64,000 nucleotides of DNA from Streptomyces sp. R44 (lineage in GTDB: Bacteria; Actinomycetota; Actinomycetes; Streptomycetales; Streptomycetaceae), in contig NZ_CP163444.1 of the NCBI RefSeq assembly GCF_041053105.1, positions 2,914,001 to 2,978,000 on the forward strand, read 5' to 3'. The position numbers were made by a program, and so were the translations under genes. This document shows, piece by piece, positions 1 through 7,948 of this stretch. Under the pieces are notes generated by a model. It was given only the letters and a program-made list of their open reading frames with translations, made no database searches and was not told where the DNA came from. The number at the start of each line of letters is the position of its first letter. Position 1 is the stretch's first letter.

Positions 1-824
1 TCCCTGGCCACCAGGTGCTCGACGAGGGAGAGCCGCCGGTCACCGACGGCACGGCCAACCGCGCCTACGCCGGCCTCGGCGCCACCTTCGACCTCTTCCT
101 GAACGCCTTCGGCCACGACTCGATCGACGGCGCCGGGCTGCCGCTCCGCGCCACCATCCACTTCGACGAGAAGTACGACAACGCCTTCTGGAACGGCGAG
201 CAGATGGTGTTCGGCGACGGGGACGGCGAGCTCTTCCTCGACTTCACGATCCCGGTCGACGTCATCGGCCACGAACTGGCCCACGGCTTCACCCAGTACT
301 CGGCGAACCTCGCGTACTACGGCCAGTCGGGGGCGCTCAACGAGCACGTCTCGGACGTCTTCGGCTCGCTCGTGAAGCAGTACGCCCTCGGCCAGAGCGC
401 GGAGCAGGCCGACTGGCTCATCGGCGCCGGGCTGCTGGGCCCCGCCGTCGACGAGGGAACGGCCCTGCGGTCCATGAAGGCCCCCGGCACCGCGTACGAC
501 GACGACGTCCTCGGCAAGGACCCGCAGCCCGCGCACATGGACCACTACGTGCGCACCAGCTCCGACAACGGCGGCGTGCACATCAACTCCGGCATCCCCA
601 ACCACGCCTTCTACCTGCTCGCCACCGAGCTCGGCGGCAACGCCTGGGAGCGTCCCGGCCGGATCTGGTACGCGACGATGACCGGCGGTGCGCTGACCGA
701 GGAGATCCGGTTCGACGAGTTCGCGCGGGCGACGGTGACGACGGCGCGGGACCTCTACGGCGACGGGGACGTGGTCGAGGCCGTGAAGCGCGCCTGGGCG
801 GGGGTCGGTGTGACGGCCTCGTGA
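1..824 (+). CDS. M4 family (thermolysin-like) metallopeptidase, 5' end missing
   Basis: This is the C-terminal catalytic part of a neutral zinc protease; the reading frame is already open at the window edge, so the start lies outside. The zinc site is visible as GHELAHGFTQYSANL (HExxH), followed by the third-ligand segment GALNEHVSDVFG (Glu), and the active-site region DNGGVHINSGIPNHAFY is the classic thermolysin motif holding the second catalytic His. The family cleaves peptide bonds on the N-terminal side of hydrophobic residues and is usually secreted, but protealysin-like members can be intracellular. The next gene downstream, 29 bp away, encodes an emfourin-like inhibitor, which argues for the protealysin-like branch. 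Confidence 0.93.
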   Translation, partial: PGHQVLDEGEPPVTDGTANRAYAGLGATFDLFLNAFGHDSIDGAGLPLRATIHFDEKYDNAFWNGEQMVFGDGDGELFLDFTIPVDVIGHELAHGFTQYSANLAYYGQSGALNEHVSDVFGSLVKQYALGQSAEQADWLIGAGLLGPAVDEGTALRSMKAPGTAYDDDVLGKDPQPAHMDHYVRTSSDNGGVHINSGIPNHAFYLLATELGGNAWERPGRIWYATMTGGALTEEIRFDEFARATVTTARDLYGDGDVVEAVKRAWAGVGVTAS

Positions 825-853
825 GCCGGCCGGTTCTGCGGTAGACAGGGCCC

Positions 854-1105
854 ATGCGGATTCGAGTGCGGCGCACGGGTGGTTTCGCGGGCATCGAGCG
901 GTCGGCGGAGGTGGAGGTCTCGGGACCCGAATGGGAGTCCCTGACCTCCACCGTCCTCGCGGAGGGCGACGGTGACGCCCGGGGCGTGCCGGACGGCTTC
1001 TCGTACGAGATCACCGTCGACGGCCGCACGCTCCGCTGCGGCGACCCCCACCTCACGGACGCCCAGAGGACCCTCGTGACGAGGGTCCTCAAGGAAGGGG
1101 CGTAG
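854..1105 (+). CDS. Emfourin-type protein inhibitor of M4 protease
   Basis: This is an 83-residue protein with no signal peptide, starting MRIRVRRTGGFAGIERSAEV and ending in VTRVLKEGA. The N-terminal R-R-x-GGFAG-I pattern followed by an alternating beta-rich body is what I associate with the emfourin family (protealysin inhibitor), whose members are encoded directly beside the protease they inhibit. The M4 protease ends 29 bp upstream on the same strand, so the two are probably cotranscribed. Assignment rests on sequence pattern, size and position rather than on a search. The likely role is keeping an intracellular or not-yet-exported protease silent. Confidence 0.8.
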   Translation: MRIRVRRTGGFAGIERSAEVEVSGPEWESLTSTVLAEGDGDARGVPDGFSYEITVDGRTLRCGDPHLTDAQRTLVTRVLKEGA

Positions 1106-1108
1106 GCC

Positions 1109-2416
1109 CTAGCGGGCGCCTCGGCGCCAGAATCTGTTCTCCTTCGGCGGCCTGACCTTCAGGGACCAGTCGCCCTCGGCGCTGCGGACCTGCACGAGCA
1201 GGGGCCCCTCGGGCAGCGGACGCGTGTCCCTGGGGAGCCTGCTCGCGGCCGTGGCGAGCAGGTGGTCGCGGCCGCCCGGCTCGTGGCCCCGCACGCTGAA
1301 GTAGGCGTGGCCGAGTCTCGTGTGGAGCCGGGAGGCGAGCAGGGCGGCGGGACCCGTGTACAGCAGGACGTCGCCGCCCCGCCCCTCGGCGGCGCCGTCC
1401 AGGACCTCCACGGCGCTCACCGGACGGAGGGCGACCGTCCACTCCCGGTCGTAGCCGCTCACGCGCAGGCGCAGCGGGCGCTTGCCGTCGTACCGCAGCA
1501 GCCCACGGCCCTCGTGGTCCTTCAGGGTCGTGCTCGCGAGCAGGACGTCGCCCTCGCCCTTCTCGTCGAGGGTCCGCACGGAGAAGTAGCCGTCGCCCCT
1601 CCGGGTCGTGTCGACGACGAGGTAACCGGCCGGGATCGGCACGTCGACGGTGATGACGGCCTTGCCCTTGCCGCTGCGGAAGAACTCCGGGAAGTCCTCG
1701 CCGAAGAGCTCGACGTCCGACCGGGGGCCGAGTCGCGGGGGCCGCTGGACGGGGACCCGTGCCGGTGTCCGCACAGCGGCGGCCTCGTCCTCCCGGACCT
1801 TCGCAAGGAGCTCCTCGGGGATGGCCTCCGGCCCCGGCGGGACGTCCTCGTGGACCGGCTCGTCCTCGGGGGCCGGCTCCGGATCCCCGCCCACGATGCC
1901 GAAGTCCTCGGCGAGGCCGACGAGGCCGGAGGCGTACCCCTGGCCGACCGCGCGGAACTTCCACCCGCCGTCACGCCGGTAGAACTCGCCGAGGAGGAAC
2001 GCCGTCTCGGTGCTCGCGTCGTCGACCTCGTACAGCGCCAGCTGCTCGCCGGTGCCGGCGCTGATCGTCCGGATGTGCAGGCCCGGCACCTGGCCGAACG
2101 TCCCGTCGTCACTGGAGGCGGTGATCACGATGCGCTGGACGGCGGGCTCCACGCGCTCGGTGTCGATCTCCAGCCAGTCGGCGACCCGCTGCTCCCCGTC
2201 CTGCACCTGCCCGAGCAGGCGCACCGCGCCGGACGCGTGCGCGGGCTGGTTGTAGAAGACCAGGTCGCCGTCGCCCCTGACCCGGCCCTCGGCGTCGAGG
2301 AGCAGCGCCGAGGCGTCGACCTCCGGCACCCCCTCGCCGGCGGCCCGCCGGACGACCGCGATCCGCCACACCTGCCCGGGGACCGGCAGGTTTCCCCCCT
2401 TGACGATCTCTGTCAC
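1109..2416 (-). CDS. TerD-family protein with two extra C-terminal beta repeats
   Basis: A 435-residue protein. Residues about 1-180 form a TerD/CABP-like domain: the acidic segments DASALLLDAEGRVRGDGDLVFYN and QRIVITASSDD are the calcium-binding loops of the family. After a Pro/Glu-rich linker, residues about 240-425 hold two similar units, one around GYFSVRTLDEKGEGDVLLAS and one around AYFSVRGHEPGGRDHLLA, each ending in a W-x-L/V segment. TerD proteins are linked to tellurite resistance and to stress or membrane-associated complexes in actinomycetes; the substrate here is unknown. It stands alone, converging with the emfourin gene, whose stop lies 3 bp from its own. Confidence 0.85.
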   Translation of the reverse strand: MTEIVKGGNLPVPGQVWRIAVVRRAAGEGVPEVDASALLLDAEGRVRGDGDLVFYNQPAHASGAVRLLGQVQDGEQRVADWLEIDTERVEPAVQRIVITASSDDGTFGQVPGLHIRTISAGTGEQLALYEVDDASTETAFLLGEFYRRDGGWKFRAVGQGYASGLVGLAEDFGIVGGDPEPAPEDEPVHEDVPPGPEAIPEELLAKVREDEAAAVRTPARVPVQRPPRLGPRSDVELFGEDFPEFFRSGKGKAVITVDVPIPAGYLVVDTTRRGDGYFSVRTLDEKGEGDVLLASTTLKDHEGRGLLRYDGKRPLRLRVSGYDREWTVALRPVSAVEVLDGAAEGRGGDVLLYTGPAALLASRLHTRLGHAYFSVRGHEPGGRDHLLATAASRLPRDTRPLPEGPLLVQVRSAEGDWSLKVRPPKENRFWRRGAR

Positions 2417-2464
2417 GGCGCCATGCTGACACGCGCCCCCGGACGCCGCACAGAAGATCGGAAA

Positions 2465-3415
2465 CTAGAAGCCGAGCTTCCTGAGCTGCTTCGGGTCCCG
2501 CTGCCAGTCCTTCGCGACCTTCACGTGCAGGTCGAGGAAGACCGGGGTGCCGAGGAGGGCCTCGATGTGCTTGCGGGACTTCATGCCGACCTCCTTGAGG
2601 CGGCTGCCCTTCGGGCCGATGATGATGCCCTTCTGGCTGGGGCGCTCGATGTACACGTTCGCGTGGATGTCGAGCAGCGGCCGGTCCGCCGGGCGGTTCT
2701 CGCGCGGGATCATCTCCTCGACGACCACCGCGATCGAGTGCGGCAGCTCGTCCCGTACGCCTTCGAGCGCGGCCTCGCGGATCAGCTCCGCGACCATGAC
2801 CTGCTCCGGCTCGTCCGTGAGGTCGCCCTCCGGGTAGAGCGGCGGGGACTCCGGCAGGAGCGGGATGAGCAGGTCGGCGACGAGCTGGACCTGCTTGTTG
2901 CCGACGGCCGAGACCGGCACGATCTGCGCCCACTCGAAGCCCAGCTCCTTGCCGAGCTGGTCGATCGCGATGAGCTGCTCGGCGAGGGTCTTGGAGTCGA
3001 CCAGGTCGGTCTTGGTGATGATCGCGACCTTGGGCGTCTTCTTGATCCCGGCGAGCTCCTTGGCGATGAAGCGGTCGCCGGGGCCGAGCTTCTGGTCGGC
3101 GGGCAGGCAGAAGCCGATCACGTCGACCTCGGCCCAGGTGGTGCGCACGACGTCGTTGAGCCGCTCGCCGAGGAGGGTGCGCGGCTTGTGGAGGCCGGGG
3201 GTGTCGACCAGGATCAGCTGGGCGTCCGGGCGGTGCACGATGCCGCGGACGGTGTGCCGGGTGGTCTGCGGCCGGTTCGAGGTGATGGCCACCTTCTGGC
3301 CGACCAGAGCGTTCGTGAGGGTGGACTTGCCCGCGTTGGGGCGGCCGACGAAGCAGGCGAAGCCGGCCCGGTGGACGGCTTCGGTTTCTTGGTTGCGAGC
3401 GCTCATGGGGGCCAT
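2465..3415 (-). CDS. era: GTPase Era
   Basis: Ribosome-associated GTPase that binds the 3' end of 16S rRNA and monitors 30S maturation. G1 is GRPNAGKST, G3 is DTPGL and G4 is TKTD; the C-terminal KH domain carries the IIIGPKGSRLKEVG loop. 316 residues from the first ATG; a second ATG three codons in (MSARNQ) is an equally good start. It lies at the downstream end of a minus-strand block that in other actinomycetes runs phoH, ybeY, corC, cytidine deaminase-like, era. Here a surface-protein cassette separates it from the deaminase-like gene. Confidence 0.98.
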   Translation of the reverse strand: MAPMSARNQETEAVHRAGFACFVGRPNAGKSTLTNALVGQKVAITSNRPQTTRHTVRGIVHRPDAQLILVDTPGLHKPRTLLGERLNDVVRTTWAEVDVIGFCLPADQKLGPGDRFIAKELAGIKKTPKVAIITKTDLVDSKTLAEQLIAIDQLGKELGFEWAQIVPVSAVGNKQVQLVADLLIPLLPESPPLYPEGDLTDEPEQVMVAELIREAALEGVRDELPHSIAVVVEEMIPRENRPADRPLLDIHANVYIERPSQKGIIIGPKGSRLKEVGMKSRKHIEALLGTPVFLDLHVKVAKDWQRDPKQLRKLGF

Positions 3416-3436
3416 TGTCCCCGATGAGCGCCCGCG

Positions 3437-4381
3437 TCACGTACTCAGTGCCCGGCGACGGCGTATCCGCAGGCCGTAGAGCCCGGCCGCGCCGCCCACG
3501 GCGAGGATCGCGGCGGCGAGCCAGGGCACGGCGAGGAAGGACACGGTGCCGGTCTCCTTCACGTCCTTCGCGGTGGCGGTGAGGGTGACGTCGCCCCAGT
3601 CGAGCTGCGGGGAGCCGGTCCAGCGCTCGGTGAGCCGGATCTTCTGGCGGGGCAGCAGCTCGGCGGGGACCTTCGCGAGGTCGCGGTCGAGGAGGGTGCG
3701 GCCGAAGAGGCCCTCGGCCTTCAGGACGACCTTGGGGTTGAGGGTGATGTTGCCCCGGTTGTGCAGGGTGTACGAGACGAGGGCGCTGCTCGTGCGGGTG
3801 CCGGGGACCAGCGGCCGGTCCTGGTCGAGGCTGACGTCCTCGACGGCGAGGGCGGGCACGGTCGGGCCGTTGACCCGGAGGTAGACGCGGGCGCCGACCG
3901 CGCGCTGCACGCCGACGGCGACGGAGCCCTTCCCGCCCCGGGCGATCCGCTCGTCGAGTGCGACGAGGGCGCCGGGGTGGTCGCCGGGGTCGGCGTCGGC
4001 GGGGACGGTCAGCGTGTACGGCACGGTGACGGCGGAGCGGGGCGGGACGGTGATCCGGGTCCGCTCGGGCTTGATCCAGGCGCCGGCGCCGGTCTGCCGC
4101 TCGCTCCGGGTGCGGACGGCGAAGCCGCCGTCGCGGTCGGTGTTGTAGGCGTCGGCGCCGTACAGCCGGAAGGTGAGCGGGGCGGCGGTCTTGTTGGCGA
4201 CGGTGACGCGGTCGGTGAGCGTCGTGCCGGGGTCGGCGGAGAGGTAGAAGTACGGGCGCCCGCCGAGCTCGGCGGCGGCCGGGTAGACGGCCCACTCGCC
4301 GTTCTCGGCGGCCTGCGCGCCCGGTGCGAGGCCGAGGAGCGCGAGGAGGGTGCTCAGGAGGAGTGCGGACAGCTTGCGCAC
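3437..4381 (-). CDS. DUF916/WxLIP-like membrane-anchored surface protein
   Basis: A 314-residue exported protein: signal peptide (MRKLSALLLSTLLALLGLA, cleavage near AQAAE), two beta-sandwich domains, and a C-terminal transmembrane helix (about residues 282-303) ending in a basic tail RIRRRRALST. The segments YPAAAELGGRPYFYLSADPG, VTVANKTAAPLTFRLYGADAY and VPPRSAVTVPYTLTVPADAD match the DUF916 pattern; in Firmicutes, DUF916 proteins (WxLIP) anchor WxL-domain proteins and bind peptidoglycan. The gene upstream encodes a WxL-like protein, which supports the pairing. Probably the last gene of a three-gene transcript. Confidence 0.8.
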   Translation of the reverse strand: MRKLSALLLSTLLALLGLAPGAQAAENGEWAVYPAAAELGGRPYFYLSADPGTTLTDRVTVANKTAAPLTFRLYGADAYNTDRDGGFAVRTRSERQTGAGAWIKPERTRITVPPRSAVTVPYTLTVPADADPGDHPGALVALDERIARGGKGSVAVGVQRAVGARVYLRVNGPTVPALAVEDVSLDQDRPLVPGTRTSSALVSYTLHNRGNITLNPKVVLKAEGLFGRTLLDRDLAKVPAELLPRQKIRLTERWTGSPQLDWGDVTLTATAKDVKETGTVSFLAVPWLAAAILAVGGAAGLYGLRIRRRRALST

Positions 4382-4409
4382 GGTGCGGACCCCCGGGGTG
4401 CGGATCGGA

Positions 4410-4439
4410 GCGGGCCGGCCGGGTGCGCGCCCGGCCCGC
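4410..4439 (-). terminator. GC-rich hairpin between the WxL-like and DUF916 genes
   Basis: GCGGGCCGG (4410-4418) pairs perfectly with CCGGCCCGC (4431-4439) across a 12-nt loop. It lies 7 bp past the stop of the WxL-like gene and 29 bp before the DUF916 start. There is no U-run, so it may reduce rather than end transcription, or protect the upstream message. Confidence 0.5.
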
Positions 4440-4445
4440 GAGCGG

Positions 4446-5777
4446 TCAGGACAGGGTCAGCGTGAGCACGCCCGCGTACGAGCCGGGCGCGGTGAACGCC
4501 GGGACGTCGAGGGAGAGCTGCGCGTCGACGGTGAACTCGCCGCCCGTGAGGGTGCCGTTCGGCGTGGAGGCGAGGGTCGCGCCGCCGCTGCCGACCGGTC
4601 CCGCGGAGCCTGCGGCGCAGGCGCTGGGGCTGCCGGCCTTGGCGGTGCAGGCGGGGGTCCAGGAGAGGTTCCCGGCGCCGATGGCGCCGCCGGGGCCGGT
4701 GAAGTCGGTGACCTTGCCGGTCAGGGACCAGCCGGCGGGGCCGCCGCGGAAGTCCTTGACGGTCACCGTCTGGAGCGCACCCTTGGCCGCGCCGCCCGCG
4801 CCGAAGTCGACGGAGGACAGCTGGACGGCGTCCCCGGCCTGGGTCATGGACAGCTCGCCCGCCGTGACGGCCGCGGTGATCGTCTGGCTGTTCGGCGGTG
4901 CCGGGACGACGACCTTGTACGCGGCGGGGCCCGCGCCCTTGTCGGGGTCCCAGGCCGTGCCCTCGTACGCCACGATCCCGGTGGTCGCCGGGTCGTTGAC
5001 CTTGAGGCGCGCGGCGAAACCGCCCTCGCTGTCGGTGGTGACGGTCATCTTGTCGGCGGTCTCCGCCGCTCCGGCGCGGCCGACGACGGTGACCTCGGTG
5101 AGCGGGGTGAACCTGCTGCCGGTGACGGTGACGCGGACGCCCGGGTCGCCGGAGGCGTTGTCGAGCTGGAGCGTTCGCGTGTTGGGGCTGGTCACGGGGC
5201 TCGCGACGACCGTCTCGGAGACCGGGGCGGGCGGGTTGAGCACCGTACAGGGGGTGTCCAGCTCCATGAGGTAGCTGGTGTGGATGTTGTAGTCGCCGGG
5301 CGAGAGGGTGATCGAGCCGGCCTCGGTGGCGGTGAAGGTGCCCGTCATCGAGAAGGCCGGGAAGGAGCCCTTGCCGGGGACCGGCGGGTTCTTCTTGGGT
5401 CCGGTGACGGTGACCGTGCCGGTCTGGGCGCCGCCGAGGACCACCTTGCCGCTGGGCGTCATGATGTCGGCCGGGAGCGCCAGGTCGACCGGGTTGGACG
5501 CGGCGGGCTTGGTGACCGTGTAGGTCACCGTGACGGTCTCGCCGACCTTGGGGCTGGTCTTGTCGACCGTGATCTGGGCGGTGGTGGCGCCCTCGATCGG
5601 CGGGATCTGGGCGACCGGCGGCGGGACGCAGCGGGTCTGGAATTCCACCGACTGCGAGGTGGTCGTCGCGCCGGCCGGGGCGGCGAGCGCGCCGCCGGCG
5701 ACCGCGAGGGCGGTGGCGCCGAGGACGGCGGTCCAGCGGCGTCTTCGGGCCGCCGCCCGGGATCGGGTGAGTGCCAT
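4446..5777 (-). CDS. Secreted WxL-like surface protein with KKNP and Ig-like domains
   Basis: A 443-residue secreted protein. I chose the ATG at 5777 because an AGGAGGGGG ribosome site (5785-5793) sits 7 nt upstream. A twin-arginine-rich signal peptide (RRRRW plus hydrophobic core, about 1-38) is followed by a domain bounded by Cys50 and Cys177 with a KKNP motif at 128-131. An Ig-like domain follows (around 190-270), then a C-terminal WxL-like domain (about 300-443) with VTVKDFRGGPAGWSL (W350-S-L352), LSWTP and a final SYAGVLTLTLS. In classic WxL domains the distal motif has a Trp that is a Leu here. It is likely non-covalently wall-bound and partnered with the DUF916 protein downstream. Automated pipelines may label such proteins beta-xylosidase; I see no glycosidase motif. 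Confidence 0.75.
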   Translation of the reverse strand: MALTRSRAAARRRRWTAVLGATALAVAGGALAAPAGATTTSQSVEFQTRCVPPPVAQIPPIEGATTAQITVDKTSPKVGETVTVTYTVTKPAASNPVDLALPADIMTPSGKVVLGGAQTGTVTVTGPKKNPPVPGKGSFPAFSMTGTFTATEAGSITLSPGDYNIHTSYLMELDTPCTVLNPPAPVSETVVASPVTSPNTRTLQLDNASGDPGVRVTVTGSRFTPLTEVTVVGRAGAAETADKMTVTTDSEGGFAARLKVNDPATTGIVAYEGTAWDPDKGAGPAAYKVVVPAPPNSQTITAAVTAGELSMTQAGDAVQLSSVDFGAGGAAKGALQTVTVKDFRGGPAGWSLTGKVTDFTGPGGAIGAGNLSWTPACTAKAGSPSACAAGSAGPVGSGGATLASTPNGTLTGGEFTVDAQLSLDVPAFTAPGSYAGVLTLTLS

Positions 5778-5923
5778 GTGTGTGCCCCCTCCTGAGGGAT
5801 GAGTGGGCGCCATTGACGGCTGCGGGCGGAGAGAAGTCAATGGAATCGAATTCCACCGACTGATGACCCATCAGATACTGTCAAGATCGCGACATGCCGG
5901 GCATTTCCCCAGGTCACGACGGA

Positions 5924-5952
5924 GACCGGTGCCGCCCAGGGCGACACCGGTC
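5924..5952 (-). terminator. Terminator-like hairpin after the small KKNP gene
   Basis: GACCGGTG (5924-5931) pairs with CACCGGTC (5945-5952); inside, CGCC/GGCG adds four more pairs. It starts 28 bp beyond the stop of the 5980-6459 gene. No U-run follows, as is common in this type of genome. Confidence 0.55.
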
Positions 5953-5979
5953 AGGGTGGTACGGGCTCAGCCGAGCGAC

Positions 5980-6459
5980 TCAGCTGAAGACGAACGGACC
6001 CGGCGACTGCGAGGTCACCGCGTCGCAGTTCACCGTGACCCCGAAGATCACCATCTTGAGGGCGACCCCCGCGAAGTACGAGTTGAGGCTGTCACCCGAG
6101 GCCACGGTCCCGCTGAGCGGGCCGATCTTGACGGACTGCCCGGCGGAGAGCGCCGGGTTCTTCTTGCCGGTGAAGACCCGGGTGCCACCGCCGGCCTTGG
6201 CCATCGTCAAGGTCGAGCTGATCGTGTCGGCGCCGACCCCGACCGGCGTCGTGATGGCCGAGGTGAGGGTGATGGTCGCGGCGGTGCCGCTCTGGGTGGC
6301 CGTGAGGTTGGCGGTGCCGCTGCCCCACGTACCGCAGTCGTACGTCGCCGTCGCCGAGCCCGGCGACACGGCGCCGGCCGTCGGGGCGAAGGCGAGTCCG
6401 GCGGCGGCGAGCGCCCCGGTGAGTACCGCGACGGTCCCTAAGGTGCTTCTGCTTCTCAT
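5980..6459 (-). CDS. Small secreted KKNP-domain protein
   Basis: A 159-residue protein of unknown function. A signal peptide (MRSRSTLGTVAVLTGALAAA, cleavage near TAGAV) precedes a single beta-rich domain rich in Thr, Ser and Gly, with Cys42 and Cys145 near its ends (likely disulfide) and a TGKKNP motif at 98-102. The same arrangement (Cys, KKNP, Cys) occurs in the N-terminal domain of the WxL-like protein encoded next downstream, so the two appear to be paralogous modules. Probably first gene of the surface cassette: small KKNP, WxL-like, DUF916. An adhesin or wall-decorating role is inference. Confidence 0.7.
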   Translation of the reverse strand: MRSRSTLGTVAVLTGALAAAGLAFAPTAGAVSPGSATATYDCGTWGSGTANLTATQSGTAATITLTSAITTPVGVGADTISSTLTMAKAGGGTRVFTGKKNPALSAGQSVKIGPLSGTVASGDSLNSYFAGVALKMVIFGVTVNCDAVTSQSPGPFVFS

Positions 6460-6613
6460 GGCGAGTTCGAACCCCTTTCGATACCGAACGCAGGGGTGCG
6501 GACACTGCGTGAAGGACGGGAGATCTGACGGTCCGTCGGACGAACCGCTGTCATTGACGCGCAGACGGCCGGGGAAGGCAAGAGAAGATGCGGTGATCCT
6601 TCACAAACACACA

Positions 6614-6654
6614 AGGGCGGCGGCGCCCGGCGTGTCGCCCGGCCCCGCCGCCCT
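6614..6654 (-). terminator. Terminator after the deaminase-like gene
   Basis: AGGGCGGCGG (6614-6623) pairs perfectly with CCGCCGCCCT (6645-6654), with an inner GGCG/CGCC helix. On the minus strand it is followed by the T-rich TTGTGTGTTTGTG. It separates the deaminase-like gene from the surface cassette, so the cassette likely has its own promoter in 6460-6613. Confidence 0.7.
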
Positions 6655-6670
6655 GATCCCGTCCCTGGGC

Positions 6671-7033
6671 TCAGCCCGCGGTGACGGCCACCCGCAGCTG
6701 TCCGTCCGGACCCGCGAGCAGCACCGGGGTCTCCGGGCCGCCGAGGTCCCGTACCGCCGCGCGGTCCTCGTCCGAGGCCGCCTCGGCGTTCGACACCACG
6801 GCCGCCGCCTCCAGGGACTGGGCCCCGCTGGCCACGGCCATCGCGACCGCGGTCCGCAGCGCGCTCAGCTTGAGCGACTCCAGCTCCACGGTGCCGGCCA
6901 CATAGGTGCGGCCCGTCTCGTCCCGTACGGCCGCACCCTCGGGCACGCCGTTACGGGCGCGGGCGCTCCGCGCAAGGGTGATGATCTTGAGGTCCTCGGC
7001 GCCGAGGTCGCCGTGCTCGCTGCTGAGTGTCAT
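6671..7033 (-). CDS. Cytidine deaminase-like protein lacking catalytic residues
   Basis: A 120-residue protein with the fold pattern of a cytidine deaminase (GRTYVAGTVELESLKL then SALRTAVAMAVASG). The catalytic CAE of active enzymes (zinc-ligand Cys and proton-shuttling Glu) is replaced by Ser57-Ala58-Leu59, and the PCxxC zinc motif is absent near GGPETPVLLAGPDG. It therefore cannot be a normal zinc deaminase. Its position corresponds to the cdd-like gene usually found upstream of era, so it is a conserved, repurposed family member rather than random decay; the frame is intact. Confidence 0.75.
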   Translation of the reverse strand: MTLSSEHGDLGAEDLKIITLARSARARNGVPEGAAVRDETGRTYVAGTVELESLKLSALRTAVAMAVASGAQSLEAAAVVSNAEAASDEDRAAVRDLGGPETPVLLAGPDGQLRVAVTAG

Positions 7034-7060
7034 GAACCGAGCATAGGTCCGCGACGATGA

Positions 7061-7948
7061 TCAGCCCGCGACCGGGTACATCGCCCCGCGACGCCCCTCC
7101 GGCGACACCAGCCACTCCAGCTTCTCGGCCGTGTCCGCCTCCGGCAGCGGGGTGTGCATCACGATGACCAGATCCGGGCGGGCCGGGACCCTGAGCTGGG
7201 TCGCCTCGACCACCAGCGTCCCGACCAGCGGGTGCTCCATCTCCTTGCGGTTCTGGCCGCCCGGCAGGATGTCCCGCCGCTCCCACAGCTCCGCGAACTC
7301 CGCGCTCGCCTCCTTGGCCGACTCGACCACCGCCTGGAAGCCCTCGTCGTCCGGGCACTCGGAGCACGCCGAGCGGAACTGGGCGACGACCTTCGGCGCG
7401 AGCTCCTCCCAGCGCGTCGACCGCGAGCGGTACAGCGGGTCCGTGAAGAACGCGACGAGGCAGTTCTGCACGATCTCCGGCCGCATCCCGAGCACGATCG
7501 CCGCCGCGTCGTTCCACATCACCGTGTTCCAGTACTGGTCCATGATGTGCGCCGGGAACGGCATCCACGCGTCGATGAGCCGCCGGAGCCCGTGGCACAT
7601 GTCCCGGTCCTCCGGGGCCGGTTCGAGCGCCGGCGGGTTCAGCGCCGCCAGGACGTACAGATGGCGGCGCTCCGCCGGGCTCAGCCGCAGCACCCGCGCC
7701 ACCGAGTCGAGGACCTGCGGGGAGACCGTGATGTCCCGGCCCTGCTCCAGCCACTGGTACCAGGAGACCCCGACGCCCGCGAGGACCGCGACCTCCTCCC
7801 GGCGCAGGCCCGGGGTGCGGCGGCGGGCGCCGCCGTCCGGGAGTCCCGCCTCGGCCGGGCTGACCCGGGCCCGACGGCTCATCAGGAACTCGCGCAGTTC
7901 GCCGAGTCGGTGCTGCTTCGCGCTGGCGCTCTCGAGAGCGGTGGCCAC
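7061..7948 (-). CDS. XRE-family regulator with MmyB-like ligand domain
   Basis: A 295-residue transcription factor. The N-terminal helix-turn-helix contains RRRTPGLRREEVAVLAGVG and WYQWLEQGRDITVS; the rest (about 100-295) is an MmyB-like PAS-type domain (MDQYWNTVMWNDAA) thought to bind a small ligand. I chose the GTG at 7948 since GGAGGAAG (7954-7961) lies 5 nt upstream. It is transcribed divergently from an MFS exporter 112 bp away, the usual arrangement for a local repressor of the exporter. A second, similar pair occurs at 50314-52742. Confidence 0.9.
   Translation of the reverse strand: MATALESASAKQHRLGELREFLMSRRARVSPAEAGLPDGGARRRTPGLRREEVAVLAGVGVSWYQWLEQGRDITVSPQVLDSVARVLRLSPAERRHLYVLAALNPPALEPAPEDRDMCHGLRRLIDAWMPFPAHIMDQYWNTVMWNDAAAIVLGMRPEIVQNCLVAFFTDPLYRSRSTRWEELAPKVVAQFRSACSECPDDEGFQAVVESAKEASAEFAELWERRDILPGGQNRKEMEHPLVGTLVVEATQLRVPARPDLVIVMHTPLPEADTAEKLEWLVSPEGRRGAMYPVAG

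Noticed and set aside
1262..3427. A 721-codon plus-strand frame across the TerD and era genes
   Set aside because: Both strands here carry well-supported genes on the minus strand; composition is typical of a shadow frame.
2109..4295. A 728-codon minus-strand frame spanning era and the DUF916 gene
   Set aside because: It is out of frame with two recognised genes, and its product is Arg/Pro/Ala-rich low complexity.
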